Positions 19,505 through 28,439 of a stretch of DNA of 64,000 bases are shown here, piece after piece. Source of the DNA: Campylobacter sp. CNRCH_2014_0184h (GTDB taxonomy: Bacteria; Campylobacterota; Campylobacteria; Campylobacterales; Campylobacteraceae); assembly GCF_025772985.1 (NCBI RefSeq), contig NZ_JAKMTB010000001.1:310001-374000 (forward strand). Reading direction: 5' to 3'. The notes under the pieces are model-generated. The model searched no databases, was not told the origin of the DNA, and saw only the letters and a list, made by a program, of their open reading frames with translations. Position numbers and translations under genes: made by a program. How positions within the stretch are numbered: position 1 is the stretch's first letter; every line of letters starts with the position of its first letter.

Positions 19505-20727
19505 AACTCATTCTCCAAATTTGCTAATTTTATATTTTTATTTTCTTTACTATCTAAATTTTTATAAAAAATCTCTTCTTTTTGCATTTCATCTTCACCT
19601 ATACACAAAAAGATTTTAGCATTAGCATTATCTGCTTGGTTTAAATGCTTTGCAAGTTTTTTTGCTTCATAGCTTAAATATACCTTATGTTTTTTTCTTA
19701 AAGTATTTGCTAATTTAAAAATAGTATCTATATAAGCTTCATCCATAGCACAAAGATAAATTCCTTCTCTAGCTTTTATGCTTTGTTTTTGCTCTAAAAT
19801 AGCCATAATCCTTTCTATACCCATAGCAAAACCCACGCCATAGCCACTTTTACCATCTAAGTATTCAATCAATCTATCATACCTTCCACCACCTGCCACA
19901 GCAGCCTTTGCACCGATTTCATCGCTAACAAACTCAAATGCACTTTTAGAATAATAATCAAGCCCACGCACTAATTTCTCATCACATTCAAACTCAACAT
20001 CATTTTCTTTTAAAAGTTTTTGTAATTTTTCATAATCTTTCTTACAACATGAGCATAAATTTTCACTTAGTTTTGGTGCATTTTCGATTAAACTTTGACA
20101 ATGATCATTTTTACAATCAAGCACTCTAATAGGATTTAAGTCTTTTCTTCTTAAGCAATCTTCGCAAAAACCTTCTTTAGAATTTAAAAAAGCTATGAGT
20201 TTTTCTTTATATACACCCATACATTCTTTACAGCCTAAAGAATTAATCTTCAAACTTGTGTGAATTTCTAAGCGTTTAAAAATTTCATTTAGCATTAAAA
20301 TAATACTCGCATCCTCATACACACTTGCTATACCAAAGCTTTCTACACCAAATTGATGAAATTCACGCAATCTTCCTTTTTGTGGTCTTTCATAGCGAAA
20401 CATAGAGCCATGATAAAACCATCTTTTAACACTTTGAGCCTTATCCATTTTAGCTTCTATGTATGATCTTACCACTCCAGCTGTCCCTTCAGGCCTCAAA
20501 CACACATCATTGCCTGCTTTATCAACAAATTCATACATTTCTTTGCCAACTATATCAGAGCTTTCCCCAACACTTCTTTTAAAAAGCTTAGTAAGTTCTA
20601 AATGCGGACAATTAATAAAAGTAAAACCATAGTTTTTAGCTACTTCTTCGCAAGTTTTTACTACTTTTTCATAAAGAGCAGCTTGATCATCTTGTAAATC
20701 TTTCATTCCTTTTAAAGCATTAATCAT
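19501..20727 (-). CDS. hisS: Histidyl-tRNA synthetase
   Basis: Class II synthetase of 408 residues. Motif 2 region RPEGTAGVVRSYIE is near residues 77-90, YHGSMFRYERPQKGR near 105-119, the histidine-specific LVRGLDYY near 258-265 and motif 3 GVGFAMGIERIM near 296-307. A cysteine-rich insertion between about 165 and 235 (CKECMG, CEDC, DCKNDHC, CSCC) can form metal sites, a feature of some bacterial HisRS. It overlaps tmk by 8 bases and speA by 4. Confidence 0.96.
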   Translation of the reverse strand: MINALKGMKDLQDDQAALYEKVVKTCEEVAKNYGFTFINCPHLELTKLFKRSVGESSDIVGKEMYEFVDKAGNDVCLRPEGTAGVVRSYIEAKMDKAQSVKRWFYHGSMFRYERPQKGRLREFHQFGVESFGIASVYEDASIILMLNEIFKRLEIHTSLKINSLGCKECMGVYKEKLIAFLNSKEGFCEDCLRRKDLNPIRVLDCKNDHCQSLIENAPKLSENLCSCCKKDYEKLQKLLKENDVEFECDEKLVRGLDYYSKSAFEFVSDEIGAKAAVAGGGRYDRLIEYLDGKSGYGVGFAMGIERIMAILEQKQSIKAREGIYLCAMDEAYIDTIFKLANTLRKKHKVYLSYEAKKLAKHLNQADNANAKIFLCIGEDEMQKEEIFYKNLDSKENKNIKLANLENEL

Positions 20728-21304
20728 CTATAAATTCCTTAATCTTTTCATGTAAATTTTCAATGCTTAAAGAAGCATCTAATTTTAAAATTTTTATATC
20801 TATCTTAGTTTTTAAAAACTCTAAAGTTTCTTCTAAAGCTTTTTGTATATTTAAAAAATACTCAATCCCTCTTTTTTCAATACTATCTAAATCTTTTTTA
20901 GAAAGTCTTTGCTCAATAAGCTCTTTAGAACCATGTAAAAACACAACCTTTTGTGGAAAAAGTCCACCTGTGGCAAAAGAATTTAACTCAAATAAAATAT
21001 TTTGATCAAAATCACATCTTGCATAAGCCATATTAGAAATAAAACTACGATCTGAAATGATAAATTTGTTTTTATTTTGCGCTAAATGCATGTCGATTAA
21101 ATTTGCTCTATCTGCTAAAAAAAGCAAAAGCTCAGCCTTTTTAGAAAATTGCATTTTACTTTCTAATAAAATTTTTCTCAAATGCACTCCAAGCTCACTT
21201 CCACCTGGTTCTTTAGTAAAAAATGCATTATGAAAATATTTTTTTAAAAGCTCTATTTGCGTGCTTTTACCCACACAATCAACCCCTTCAAAAGCTATAT
21301 ACAA
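20720..21304 (-). CDS. tmk: Thymidylate kinase
   Basis: Phosphorylates dTMP to dTDP (194 residues). P-loop [11 protein letters not shown] at residues 5-15, the DR(A/S) region [10 protein letters not shown] near 69-78 and [12 protein letters not shown] near 84-95 are visible; the LID region is [12 protein letters not shown]. The start is a TTG at 21304 with a strong AAAGGAGAG ribosome site 6-7 bases upstream; no ATG gives a complete P-loop. It overlaps the end of coaD by 10 bases. Confidence 0.95.
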   Translation of the reverse strand: MYIAFEGVDCVGKSTQIELLKKYFHNAFFTKEPGGSELGVHLRKILLESKMQFSKKAELLLFLADRANLIDMHLAQNKNKFIISDRSFISNMAYARCDFDQNILFELNSFATGGLFPQKVVFLHGSKELIEQRLSKKDLDSIEKRGIEYFLNIQKALEETLEFLKTKIDIKILKLDASLSIENLHEKIKEFIDD

Positions 21305-21774
21305 TCTCTCTCCTTTAATAAAGGTATAATTTCTTTTGGTACAAGCTTACTCACATCGCCATTATGCGCACAAATTGATCTTACTATAGAGCTTGAAATA
21401 AAAGAATTTTTTAAATTTGGCATAAGATATATAGTTTCAAAATCTTCCCAAAGCATGTGATTTGCATAACCAAGTTGTAATTCATACTCAAAATCACTCA
21501 CCGCTCTTAAGCCTCTTATAATGATATTTATTTGCAAATTTTTAGCAAGATCTACTAGTAAGTTATCAAAAGTTGTAATTTTAACATTTTTTAAGTCTTT
21601 TGTAGCAATTTTTACCATTTTTTCTCTATGCTCTAAGCTAAACATAGGCTTTTTACTCTCACTTTTAGCTATGGCAACAACTACTTCTTCAAACATCTTG
21701 CTAGCTCGAACGATCACATCTAAATGTCCATTAGTGATAGGATCAAATGTCCCTGGGTATATACAACTAGCCAT
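21295..21774 (-). CDS. coaD: Phosphopantetheine adenylyltransferase
   Basis: Fourth step of coenzyme A synthesis. I place the start at the ATG at 21774, which overlaps the ubiX stop as TAATG, giving 159 residues; an in-frame GTG at 21783 would add three. The nucleotidyl-transferase motif [12 protein letters not shown] is at residues 6-17, with the second-site motif ([10 protein letters not shown]) near 123-132. Product of a tight ubiX-coaD-tmk run. Confidence 0.95.
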   Translation of the reverse strand: MASCIYPGTFDPITNGHLDVIVRASKMFEEVVVAIAKSESKKPMFSLEHREKMVKIATKDLKNVKITTFDNLLVDLAKNLQINIIIRGLRAVSDFEYELQLGYANHMLWEDFETIYLMPNLKNSFISSSIVRSICAHNGDVSKLVPKEIIPLLKERDCI

Positions 21775-22352
21775 TATTGCCACCTTTGATATAAATTATG
21801 CTCAATATTTGCTAGATCAAGCCATTTTCCTATGATAAATTCATATAACTTTTCTAAATTATCAACCTTAGCATAACTTGCTATTACAGGAGGAGCAATG
21901 ATAACTCCATAGCTAGAAAGTTTAGCCATTTGTTCTAAATTTAAAGTAGAGTAGGGCATTTCCCTTACCCCAAGTACGAGTTTTTTGCGTTCTTTTAAAG
22001 CCACTCCTGCAGCTCTTGTAAGTAAAGTATCATTTATACCACAAGCAATTTTTGCCAAAGTATTAATCGAGCAAGGCGTGATAAAAGTCGTTTCTATACC
22101 AAAAGATCCACTTGCAACGCATTGACTAATATCTTCATTATCTAAAAAATTTACATGTTCAAGTTCAAATTTATCTTTTATGTATTGCAAAAAGTCTATA
22201 TTTTCTAAAAGAGAATTTTCTTTTGTAAAGCTTATTTTTGCATTTTTACTTATAATGGCATAAATTTGCCCTTTTTCTTTTAAATGTTTTAACAATAAAA
22301 AGCCAAGTTCACAAGAACTAGCCCCGCTAATACCTACTAAAATTTTTTTCAT
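21774..22352 (-). CDS. ubiX: Flavin prenyltransferase UbiX
   Basis: Makes prenyl-FMN, the cofactor of UbiD-type decarboxylases such as the one at 1282-3075. In 192 residues the FMN-binding start [16 protein letters not shown] is at 5-20, [24 protein letters not shown] (partly) near 94-117, and the basic [12 protein letters not shown] near 127-138. Length is normal. Overlaps flgA by 4 bases and coaD by one. Confidence 0.95.
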   Translation of the reverse strand: MKKILVGISGASSCELGFLLLKHLKEKGQIYAIISKNAKISFTKENSLLENIDFLQYIKDKFELEHVNFLDNEDISQCVASGSFGIETTFITPCSINTLAKIACGINDTLLTRAAGVALKERKKLVLGVREMPYSTLNLEQMAKLSSYGVIIAPPVIASYAKVDNLEKLYEFIIGKWLDLANIEHNLYQRWQ

Positions 22353-23017
22353 TTTAGCTCCACATAATTTTTACTAATAACTTTACCATGCACGACTTTT
22401 CCATCTTTGTTTTTAAGGCGAATTCTTTGGTTTAAATTCCCACTTTGCAAGGCTTTTAATTCTATTATCATGCTTAAATCCCCATCTTTGATAACCCCGT
22501 AAACAGAATCATTTCTTTGTATAAGGGTTTTGGTTTTAAACATATTATATTTTAAAATCATATTTTCTCTTATATTACTTTTGGCTATTAAATTTGCGAT
22601 TTCATCTTTTTTTAATACACCTTGGGGAGCTTTATCAAAAGGAATTTTTAAAATTTTAAAACTAGCAGGACTTAAATTTTCATTACGCGCAATAGGGCGC
22701 GTGGTTTGTAAAACTTCCAATTTTGCCTTTAAAAAATACTTAAAAAATATATTTTTTTTAAACTGCTCTGGAGTTTTAAATTCAGCCTTTACAAAACCAT
22801 CTGCTCTATCAAAATTATGATTACCCAACTTTAAAAAAATGTATTGATTAAAATCAGCAGGCAAACTTGATTGAGTATTAAGATCTAAAGAAATGATTTC
22901 TAGTTGCGGATAATTTGTCTTAAATTCTTTAATCAAAGCTAATTTTACTTCATCAAAATTCGAAGCAAAGCTTAAAGTATAGAAAAATAAAACTAGAATG
23001 ATTTGCTTAAAAAACAA
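22349..23017 (-). CDS. flgA: FlgA, flagellar P-ring assembly chaperone
   Basis: Periplasmic chaperone for P-ring assembly around the flagellar rod. The 222-residue precursor has a signal peptide at 1-18 (hydrophobic ILVLFFYTLSFA). The C-terminal SAF-like domain is clear: TTRPIARNENLSPASFKILK, then GVLKKDEI.., NSVY GVIKDGDLSMIIELKALQSGNLNQRIR-type pattern and a K.VHGKVIS end. The start is a TTG at 23017, 8 bases after AAAAGG. It lies 71 bases downstream of tRNA-Gly on the same strand; a TATTAT-like -10 is in that gap. Confidence 0.92.
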   Translation of the reverse strand: MFFKQIILVLFFYTLSFASNFDEVKLALIKEFKTNYPQLEIISLDLNTQSSLPADFNQYIFLKLGNHNFDRADGFVKAEFKTPEQFKKNIFFKYFLKAKLEVLQTTRPIARNENLSPASFKILKIPFDKAPQGVLKKDEIANLIAKSNIRENMILKYNMFKTKTLIQRNDSVYGVIKDGDLSMIIELKALQSGNLNQRIRLKNKDGKVVHGKVISKNYVELK

Positions 23018-23088
23018 TACAGTAACCTTTTATAAAAATATATTAATCGTATAATACATTAAAAAAGTTTGATTTTAGTTAAAAGAAG

Positions 23089-23163
23089 TGGAGCGGGAAA
23101 CGAGATTCGAACTCGCGACCCCAACCTTGGCAAGGTTGTGCTCTACCCCTGAGCTATTCCCGC
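23089..23163 (-). tRNA. tRNA-Gly (anticodon GCC)
   Basis: On the minus strand the 75-base gene begins GCGGGAATAGCTCAGGGG, has the anticodon stem-loop CAACC-TTGCCAA-GGTTG (anticodon GCC), the T-arm GTTCGAATC and ends TCCCGCTCCA with an encoded CCA. Acceptor ends GCGGGA and TCCCGC pair fully. No CDS overlaps it. Confidence 0.97.
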
Positions 23164-23225
23164 ATTTTGAAAGTAGAGTGTGATTTTATCAAAACTTTAT
23201 TTTATTGTCAAGTTTTTAAAATTAA

Positions 23226-23239
23226 GGAATGTTTTTTGC
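23226..23239 (+). promoter_or_regulatory. sigma54 promoter upstream of small orphan gene
   Basis: GG at 23226-23227, ten bases, GC at 23238-23239, in the context GGAATGTTTTTTGCTT. This fits the -24/-12 sigma54 element as used in Campylobacter (GGAA-N6-TTTGCTT type). The predicted start is near 23251, 20 bases before the ATG at 23271. Confidence 0.82.
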
Positions 23240-23270
23240 TTGTGATTATTAAATTTTAAAAGGAGCGCTC

Positions 23271-23567
23271 ATGCAAGTAAATGATAAAAATAGTCCGCTA
23301 GCCCTAAATAATATGACAAAAATCAAAGAAAAAAACACATCTTCAGATGAATTTCAAGCTACGCTTAATGCACTTAAAGACAAAGAAGAAAAAGAGTATA
23401 AAAAAGATAGCAACAATGCTTTTAGTAATACAGATTTAAATATAGGTTCGATTTCTAAAGATTATAGCGTATATGCTTGGGAGAAATTACGCCAAAGCAA
23501 ATACCAAAAAAATGAAGAAAATATCTTAAATAATCTTTTTAAAACCTTAGATAAAGCAAGAAATTAA
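23271..23567 (+). CDS. Small sigma54-dependent protein, function unknown
   Basis: A 98-residue, very polar protein (Lys, Asn, Asp, Glu rich) beginning MQVNDKNSPLALNNMTK and ending in an amphipathic helix (ENILNNLFKTLDKARN). No signal peptide, membrane span or enzyme motif is visible. An AAAAGGAG ribosome site and a good sigma54 promoter precede it, so it should be made together with hook-basal-body proteins. Small proteins of this kind in C. jejuni (Feds, Cia-type effectors) are co-expressed with flagella and some leave through the flagellar export system. The start MQ-x-ND is shared with the FspA-type protein at 26958-27326. Whether it is secreted, regulatory or structural cannot be read from the sequence. 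Confidence 0.85.
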   Translation: MQVNDKNSPLALNNMTKIKEKNTSSDEFQATLNALKDKEEKEYKKDSNNAFSNTDLNIGSISKDYSVYAWEKLRQSKYQKNEENILNNLFKTLDKARN

Positions 23568-23575
23568 TCATTCAA

Positions 23576-23599
23576 AATAGGGTAGTGTAATACCCTATT
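23576..23599. terminator. Bidirectional terminator hairpin
   Basis: Inverted repeat AATAGGGTA at 23576-23584, loop of six bases, TACCCTATT at 23591-23599. It lies between the convergent small orphan gene (stop 23567) and moeA (stop 23598-23600, inside the stem). A-rich and T-rich flanks fit termination both ways. Confidence 0.7.
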
Positions 23600-24758
23600 A
23601 AATTTTTAAAACTTTAACTTCTTGATCTTTTGCTAATTTTGTGTCATCTATTTGCGTGATTAAAATATGCGTGTTTTCACATAAAGGTTTTAGCATACCT
23701 GAGCCAAATTTAGCTTCACTTGGTTTAAAATACCCATCGACTAATTTTCCAAAAGCAAAATCATTTCTTTGACCTTTAAAATTTAAATCTTTAGTCAATC
23801 TTGCTTTATCAAATTCCAAAAGTTCTTTACCATAAAGTAAATTGAGTATATTTTTTGCAAAAATATGTGTTGAAACTAAAGAGGCCAAAGGATTTCCTGG
23901 TAGGGCTAGAAAAAGCATATCGCTTTTGCTAAAAAGTTTTACATGCTTGCAAAGTTTAGCATTTACTTTTTCAAAAATAGGGCTAAAATCACACTCAAGC
24001 AAAGCTTGTTTGATAAAATCAGCCTCACCCACGCTAGCTCCACCACTGCTTATAAGCATATCAAATTCTTTATTTTCTAAAAGCTTTTTATATGCATTTA
24101 AATCATCTTTTATAAGTCCTAAATACTCAACATCAGCATAATCTTGCAAAATAGCATAAATTCCAAAAGCATTTGCATTATATATGCTATATTCATCAGC
24201 ATTTTCCCAAGGTTCTACAAGCTCATCTCCACTTGAAAAAATCCCAATACGCATTTTTTTAACGACTTTTAGCTCATAAATTCCTTGAGCAGCAAGCATA
24301 GCTACCATACCTGAGGTGATTTTTTGCCCCTTTTTAAACAAAAGCTCTCCAAGCTTTGCTTCCTCGCCTTTAAAACGGATGGCATTGTTTTCTTTAGCAT
24401 TTTTAGCATTGAGCTTTTCATCTTCAAACAAAGCTTCTTCAAACATTAAAATGGTATTTGCATTTTGAGGAATTTTAGCTCCTGTCATGATTTTATAACA
24501 TTCATTTTTTTCTATAATATAATCATTTTTATCGCCTGCTAAAATGCTTCCTTTTATTTCTAGCAATTCATTCTTATGTGTATAATTTAGCGCATAGCCA
24601 TCTAGGGCAGAATTATCAAAAGCGGGTAGGTTTTTTTTCACAAAAACATCTTCATATAAAATACACCCCAAAGCTTGTGTTAAATTTACTTTTTGAAATT
24701 CATTTTTTGCTTTAATTTGTTCTTTTAAAAAATTTAAAGTTGCAAAAATATCTCTCAT
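23598..24758 (-). CDS. moeA: Molybdopterin molybdenumtransferase MoeA
   Basis: Inserts molybdate into adenylylated molybdopterin. In 386 residues: [13 protein letters not shown] near 40-52, [18 protein letters not shown] near 90-107, [10 protein letters not shown] near 172-181, the MPT-binding [13 protein letters not shown] near 238-250 and the LPGNPLAS motif near 293-300. These are the MoeA hallmarks. It overlaps murA by 4 bases, an odd functional pairing also known from C. jejuni. Other cofactor genes in the window are mog (58360-58887) and mobB (38860-39339). Confidence 0.95.
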   Translation of the reverse strand: MRDIFATLNFLKEQIKAKNEFQKVNLTQALGCILYEDVFVKKNLPAFDNSALDGYALNYTHKNELLEIKGSILAGDKNDYIIEKNECYKIMTGAKIPQNANTILMFEEALFEDEKLNAKNAKENNAIRFKGEEAKLGELLFKKGQKITSGMVAMLAAQGIYELKVVKKMRIGIFSSGDELVEPWENADEYSIYNANAFGIYAILQDYADVEYLGLIKDDLNAYKKLLENKEFDMLISSGGASVGEADFIKQALLECDFSPIFEKVNAKLCKHVKLFSKSDMLFLALPGNPLASLVSTHIFAKNILNLLYGKELLEFDKARLTKDLNFKGQRNDFAFGKLVDGYFKPSEAKFGSGMLKPLCENTHILITQIDDTKLAKDQEVKVLKI

Positions 24759-26011
24759 TCTTCAAGCCTTCTTATACTTGCACCTAGTTTTTTAAATTTT
24801 TCTTCTAAATTTTCATATCCTCTATCAAGATGATAAATTCTATGAATTTTGCTTGTGCCTTTAGCTGCTAAAGCTGCTAAAATCAAAGCAGAAGACGCAC
24901 GCAAATCAGTAGCCATAACATCAGCTCCCAAAAGCTCTTTAGTGCCATTTATAGTAGCAATATGCCCGTTTAATCTTATATCAGCTCCCATTCTTAAAAG
25001 CTCACTTACATGCATAAAACGATTTTCAAATAATCTCTCATCAATAATACTTGTACCATTCGCTTTTAGAGCTAAAGCCATAAATTGTGCTTGCATATCC
25101 GTTGGAAAACCTGGATATTCGCTAGTTAAAATTTCAACCGGTTTGATTTCATTAGCAGGATTTATACTAATACTATCTTCATTAATATCAAAGCTAAAAC
25201 CCATTTGCTCTAGCTTTGCCAAAACTGCGCTAAGATGGCTTGCATTGACTTTTTTTAGAGTGATTTTTGAGTTAGTGATAGCTCCTGCACACAAATAAGT
25301 TCCTGCTTCAATACGATCAGGAATGATTTCAAAAGGTTTAAATTCTAAAAGTTCTCCACTTGTGCCATAAATTTCAAGCTCAGAAGATCCTATGCCCTGT
25401 ATATCAAGCCCAGCCCTAGCTAAAACCTCACAAAGTTGTACCACTTCAGGCTCTTTAGCAACATTTAAAAGTCTAGTTTTGCCATGAGCTAGAGCTGCTG
25501 CCATGATGATATTTTCACTACCTGTAACAGTGATTTTATCAAACATTACATCAGCACCCTTAAGCTTTCCGCTAGCTACCACATAACCTTGCTTGATCTC
25601 AATATTAGCTCCCATTTTTTCTAAAGCTAAAAGGTGTAAATCAATAGGGCGTTGGCCTATAGCACAACCTCCTGGTAAAGAAACTTCGCAATTTCCAAAT
25701 CTAGCTAGTAAAGGCCCTAAGGTAAGTATAGAAGCACGCATTTTACGCACGATGTCATATTTTGCTATGGTTTTATTTAAATGCTTTGTATTTATTTTTG
25801 CAAAATTATCTTTAAAAGTATAGTTTGCTCCTAAATTTTCAAGCAAAGAAAGTAGGGTGCAAATATCTGCTACATTTGGTAAATTTGAAATTTGAACTTC
25901 ATTTTTAGCTAAAATACTTGAAGCTATCAAAGGGAGTGCAGCATTTTTTGCACCGCTTATTATCACTTCTCCGTTTAATTTTTCAACACCATCAATCTCT
26001 AAATAAGTCAT
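24755..26011 (-). CDS. murA: UDP-GlcNAc 1-carboxyvinyltransferase MurA
   Basis: First committed step of peptidoglycan synthesis. In 418 residues: [15 protein letters not shown] near 20-34, the catalytic loop [11 protein letters not shown] with Cys116 (the fosfomycin target), GSENIIMAA near 165-173, [14 protein letters not shown] near 233-246 and [16 protein letters not shown] near 367-382. Cys rather than Asp at 116 predicts a normal, fosfomycin-bindable enzyme. A divergent promoter region of 86 bases separates it from the EamA gene. Confidence 0.97.
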   Translation of the reverse strand: MTYLEIDGVEKLNGEVIISGAKNAALPLIASSILAKNEVQISNLPNVADICTLLSLLENLGANYTFKDNFAKINTKHLNKTIAKYDIVRKMRASILTLGPLLARFGNCEVSLPGGCAIGQRPIDLHLLALEKMGANIEIKQGYVVASGKLKGADVMFDKITVTGSENIIMAAALAHGKTRLLNVAKEPEVVQLCEVLARAGLDIQGIGSSELEIYGTSGELLEFKPFEIIPDRIEAGTYLCAGAITNSKITLKKVNASHLSAVLAKLEQMGFSFDINEDSISINPANEIKPVEILTSEYPGFPTDMQAQFMALALKANGTSIIDERLFENRFMHVSELLRMGADIRLNGHIATINGTKELLGADVMATDLRASSALILAALAAKGTSKIHRIYHLDRGYENLEEKFKKLGASIRRLEE

Positions 26012-26097
26012 TAATTTTCCTTAAAATACATACATTTAATGATATAATAATATTTTACTACAAATATTATATAAATTAATAAGATTAAAGGTATTTT

Positions 26098-26955
26098 TTG
26101 GGAGTTTTTCTAGTCATACTTGGTGGGATATTTTGGGCTGTAAGTGGAGTTTTGGCTGAGTATTTGTTTAAAAATCATTATTCTGCTGAATGGGTGAGTT
26201 TTTATCGTTTGCTTTTTACAGGCATTATTTTAATAATTTTGGGTGCAAAAAATTTCAAATTAAAACTACTAAAGCAAAAACAAGAACTTAGCTCTCTTTT
26301 GATTTTTTCTATCTTTGGTTTATTGATAACTCAATATGGTTATTTTAAAGCCATTTATTATACCGATGCAGGAACTGCCACGATGATACAATACAACGCA
26401 CCATTAATCATAATGCTTTTTATGTGTTTTAAAAATAAAATTTTACCTAAAAAAATAGAGCTAATCGCTTTACTTTTAATACTTTTTGCCTTATTTTTAC
26501 TTATAACAAATGGAGATATTAACAACTTAAAACTTGATATAAGAGGTGTTATTTGGGCTTTTTTTGGAGCTCTTGGAGTGGCATTTTATTCTTTGAGTGC
26601 TAGACTTATCATAGCAAAATATGGCTTATTTTTAATCATGGGTTTGGCTAGTTTATTTGCTTCTTTTTTGCTTTTTGTATTATTACAAGGAAATATCCCA
26701 AAACATGATTTTTCTTTAAATTCCTTTTTGGCTATGAGCGCGATTGTATTTATAGGCACAATAGGGGCTTTTTGTTTATACTTAAAAGGAGTTGAATTAA
26801 TAGGAGCTTTTAAAGCTAGTATGATAGCTTGTATAGAACCTGTGGCTGCTGCTTTTATGAGTTTTTTATTTTTAGGAACTATTTATAGTGTGATTGATCT
26901 TTTTGCTTTTGCCTTAATCATTCTTAGTGTGTTTTTAAATGCTAAAAAACATTAA
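26098..26955 (+). CDS. EamA/DMT-family transporter
   Basis: A 285-residue membrane protein with ten hydrophobic segments in two repeats of five, each resembling an EamA domain (GGIFWAVSGVLAEYLF near 8-23, and RGVIWAFFGALGVAFYSLSA near 148-167; YLKGVELIGAFKASMIACIEPV near the end). Such drug/metabolite transporters export amino acids, nucleosides or other small molecules; substrate unknown. The start is a TTG at 26098 behind AAAGGT. Convergent with the FspA-type gene, with only 2 bases between the stops and no hairpin in between. Confidence 0.9.
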   Translation: MGVFLVILGGIFWAVSGVLAEYLFKNHYSAEWVSFYRLLFTGIILIILGAKNFKLKLLKQKQELSSLLIFSIFGLLITQYGYFKAIYYTDAGTATMIQYNAPLIIMLFMCFKNKILPKKIELIALLLILFALFLLITNGDINNLKLDIRGVIWAFFGALGVAFYSLSARLIIAKYGLFLIMGLASLFASFLLFVLLQGNIPKHDFSLNSFLAMSAIVFIGTIGAFCLYLKGVELIGAFKASMIACIEPVAAAFMSFLFLGTIYSVIDLFAFALIILSVFLNAKKH

Positions 26956-26957
26956 AA

Positions 26958-27326
26958 TCATTGCATACTTTGCATAGCTTGAGAAAGTATTTGCATGATT
27001 TGGCCATATATACTTTGCATTTGTGCATTTAAACTTTGAATTTGAGAATTAATCATTTGAGCTTTTTGCGGATCTTGACTTGATTGTAATTTTGCATTTA
27101 ATTCTGCAATTTTAGCTTGTATCTTAGCTAACTCGCTATAAAGCTTGCTTAATTGATCTTCAGATTCACTGTTATTTTGATTATCTTTAACACTTTTTTC
27201 AAGCTCTTTCACACCTTGTGTAAACTTAAATTCTATAAAATTCTTATTTTCTTTGCTTTCTTTTTCTTCTTTTTGAGTGTTTAAAATATAAGGATTAATT
27301 TTACTAGCATAATCATTTATTTGCAT
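26958..27326 (-). CDS. FspA-type flagellar secreted protein candidate
   Basis: A 122-residue protein without signal peptide: residues 1-50 are polar and charged (MQINDYASKINPYIL), residues 58-122 form a long heptad-like helix rich in Gln, Ala, Ile and Met ending in QILSQAMQSMQ. It has a textbook sigma28 promoter. In C. jejuni the gene at the same place (next to murA and an EamA-type gene) is Cj0859c/FspA, a sigma28-dependent protein secreted through the flagellum that has highly diverged alleles. The call rests on promoter, location and size; I cannot align the sequences from memory. It may be an effector or a filament-associated protein. Confidence 0.65.
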   Translation of the reverse strand: MQINDYASKINPYILNTQKEEKESKENKNFIEFKFTQGVKELEKSVKDNQNNSESEDQLSKLYSELAKIQAKIAELNAKLQSSQDPQKAQMINSQIQSLNAQMQSIYGQIMQILSQAMQSMQ

Positions 27327-27348
27327 GATATATCCTTTCTTTAAGGAT

Positions 27349-27375
27349 ATATCGGATTTTTTTATAAAAATTTAA
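27349..27375 (-). promoter_or_regulatory. sigma28 promoter of the FspA-type gene
   Basis: On the minus strand TTAAATTT (27375-27368), 11 bases, TCCGATAT (27356-27349). Spacing and -10 core CCGATA match sigma28 promoters. An inverted repeat GATATATCC-TTAAAGA-GGATATATC-like sequence follows in the leader (27328-27353) just before the ATG and overlaps the ribosome site GAAAGGA. Confidence 0.82.
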
Positions 27376-28439
27376 GTTCTATCGTGAAGTTTTTTTGCTA
27401 CTTCTGCAGCTAATTTTAGTTTTTCATTGTCAAAGTGTGTGTAAATTCTTGAAGTATTTAAACTTGCATGGCCTAGTGCTTCTTGGACTAAAACTAAATC
27501 TTTTTGTTTTTTATAAAGTAGGGTAGCAAAAGTGTGTCTTAGCATATGAGCTCCGTTTTTTTGCTTGCGAATTCCTGCTTTAAATAAAATTTGTTCTACT
27601 ATACGCGAAACATAAGCTTGGGTTAAGGCTTTACCATTGCAATTGACAAATAAAAGTCCATCACAAGAAAGATAATTTACCTTTACATCTTTTAAAAGAT
27701 GTTCTATAAGCTCTTTTTTAATCATCACAACGCGGTATTTATTGCCTTTAGCTCTAATACGTATGATATAAAGATCATTTTCTTCGCTAATGTCTTTTAA
27801 TTTTATATTAATAGCCTCGCTAACCCTAATTCCTGTAAAAATGATGATTTTAATAATCAAACGATTGCGTATAGTGTTGCTTTTAAAATCTGTATTATCA
27901 ATAGCATCTAAAAATTTACTCACTTCATCTTCGTTCATATATTCAGGCAGTTTAACTCCTTTAGAACCACTTATACCCGCCCAATTTTTAAGGTTGATAT
28001 CAAAAATATGTGCTTTTTGATCTTCTTCGTTTTGTTTATCTAAAAATGCAAAAAAATTAATCACAGCTATACGATAATTTTTCTTACTCGCATCAGATAA
28101 AGAAGCACTAATACTTGCTAAAATTTCCACTAAAAGCTCTTCATCGATTTGTTTAAGTGAATAAAGCTTGTAAAATAACAAATACTCATAAAGTTTTTTC
28201 AAAGGATTAAAATACGTATTTACACCGCTAAGTCCTGCATTTCTTGCTTTTTTTACATAAGCATCAAGTTCTTGTATATTTTTAACACCCTTGCTTAAGG
28301 CTAAATTTACTACAGCCAAAGCTTGAGGGTCTTTTAATTCCTTATTTGATAAAGAATTAAGCTTAAATTTCACATATCTACAAAGCCAAAATAAAAAGGA
28401 CTTTTCAAAATTTTCTTCACAATCTAGAGGATATTTCAT
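27372..28439 (-). CDS. xerH: XerH tyrosine recombinase (chromosome dimer resolution)
   Basis: A 355-residue tyrosine recombinase acting alone at difH, as in Campylobacter and Helicobacter. Catalytic residues are complete: Arg205 in TGIRVSEAI, HMLRH with His298/Arg301, His324 in LGHASLNTS and the nucleophile Tyr333 in RIYTHF. An N-terminal SAM-like core-binding region covers about 30-150. I take the ATG at 28439, which overlaps the racemase stop as TGATG; an in-frame GTG lies one codon upstream. A difH-like inverted repeat is 1.1 kb away at 29572-29591, which supports XerH rather than a phage integrase; no prophage genes are nearby. Confidence 0.93.
   Translation of the reverse strand: MKYPLDCEENFEKSFLFWLCRYVKFKLNSLSNKELKDPQALAVVNLALSKGVKNIQELDAYVKKARNAGLSGVNTYFNPLKKLYEYLLFYKLYSLKQIDEELLVEILASISASLSDASKKNYRIAVINFFAFLDKQNEEDQKAHIFDINLKNWAGISGSKGVKLPEYMNEDEVSKFLDAIDNTDFKSNTIRNRLIIKIIIFTGIRVSEAINIKLKDISEENDLYIIRIRAKGNKYRVVMIKKELIEHLLKDVKVNYLSCDGLLFVNCNGKALTQAYVSRIVEQILFKAGIRKQKNGAHMLRHTFATLLYKKQKDLVLVQEALGHASLNTSRIYTHFDNEKLKLAAEVAKKLHDRT

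Noticed and set aside
24849-25298. 149-residue plus-strand reading frame in murA
   Set aside because: Antisense shadow of murA; composition mirrors the real gene.
27372-28439. Phage or island integrase
   Set aside because: Single Xer with all catalytic residues, a dif-like site nearby and only housekeeping genes around it; no attachment repeats or phage genes.
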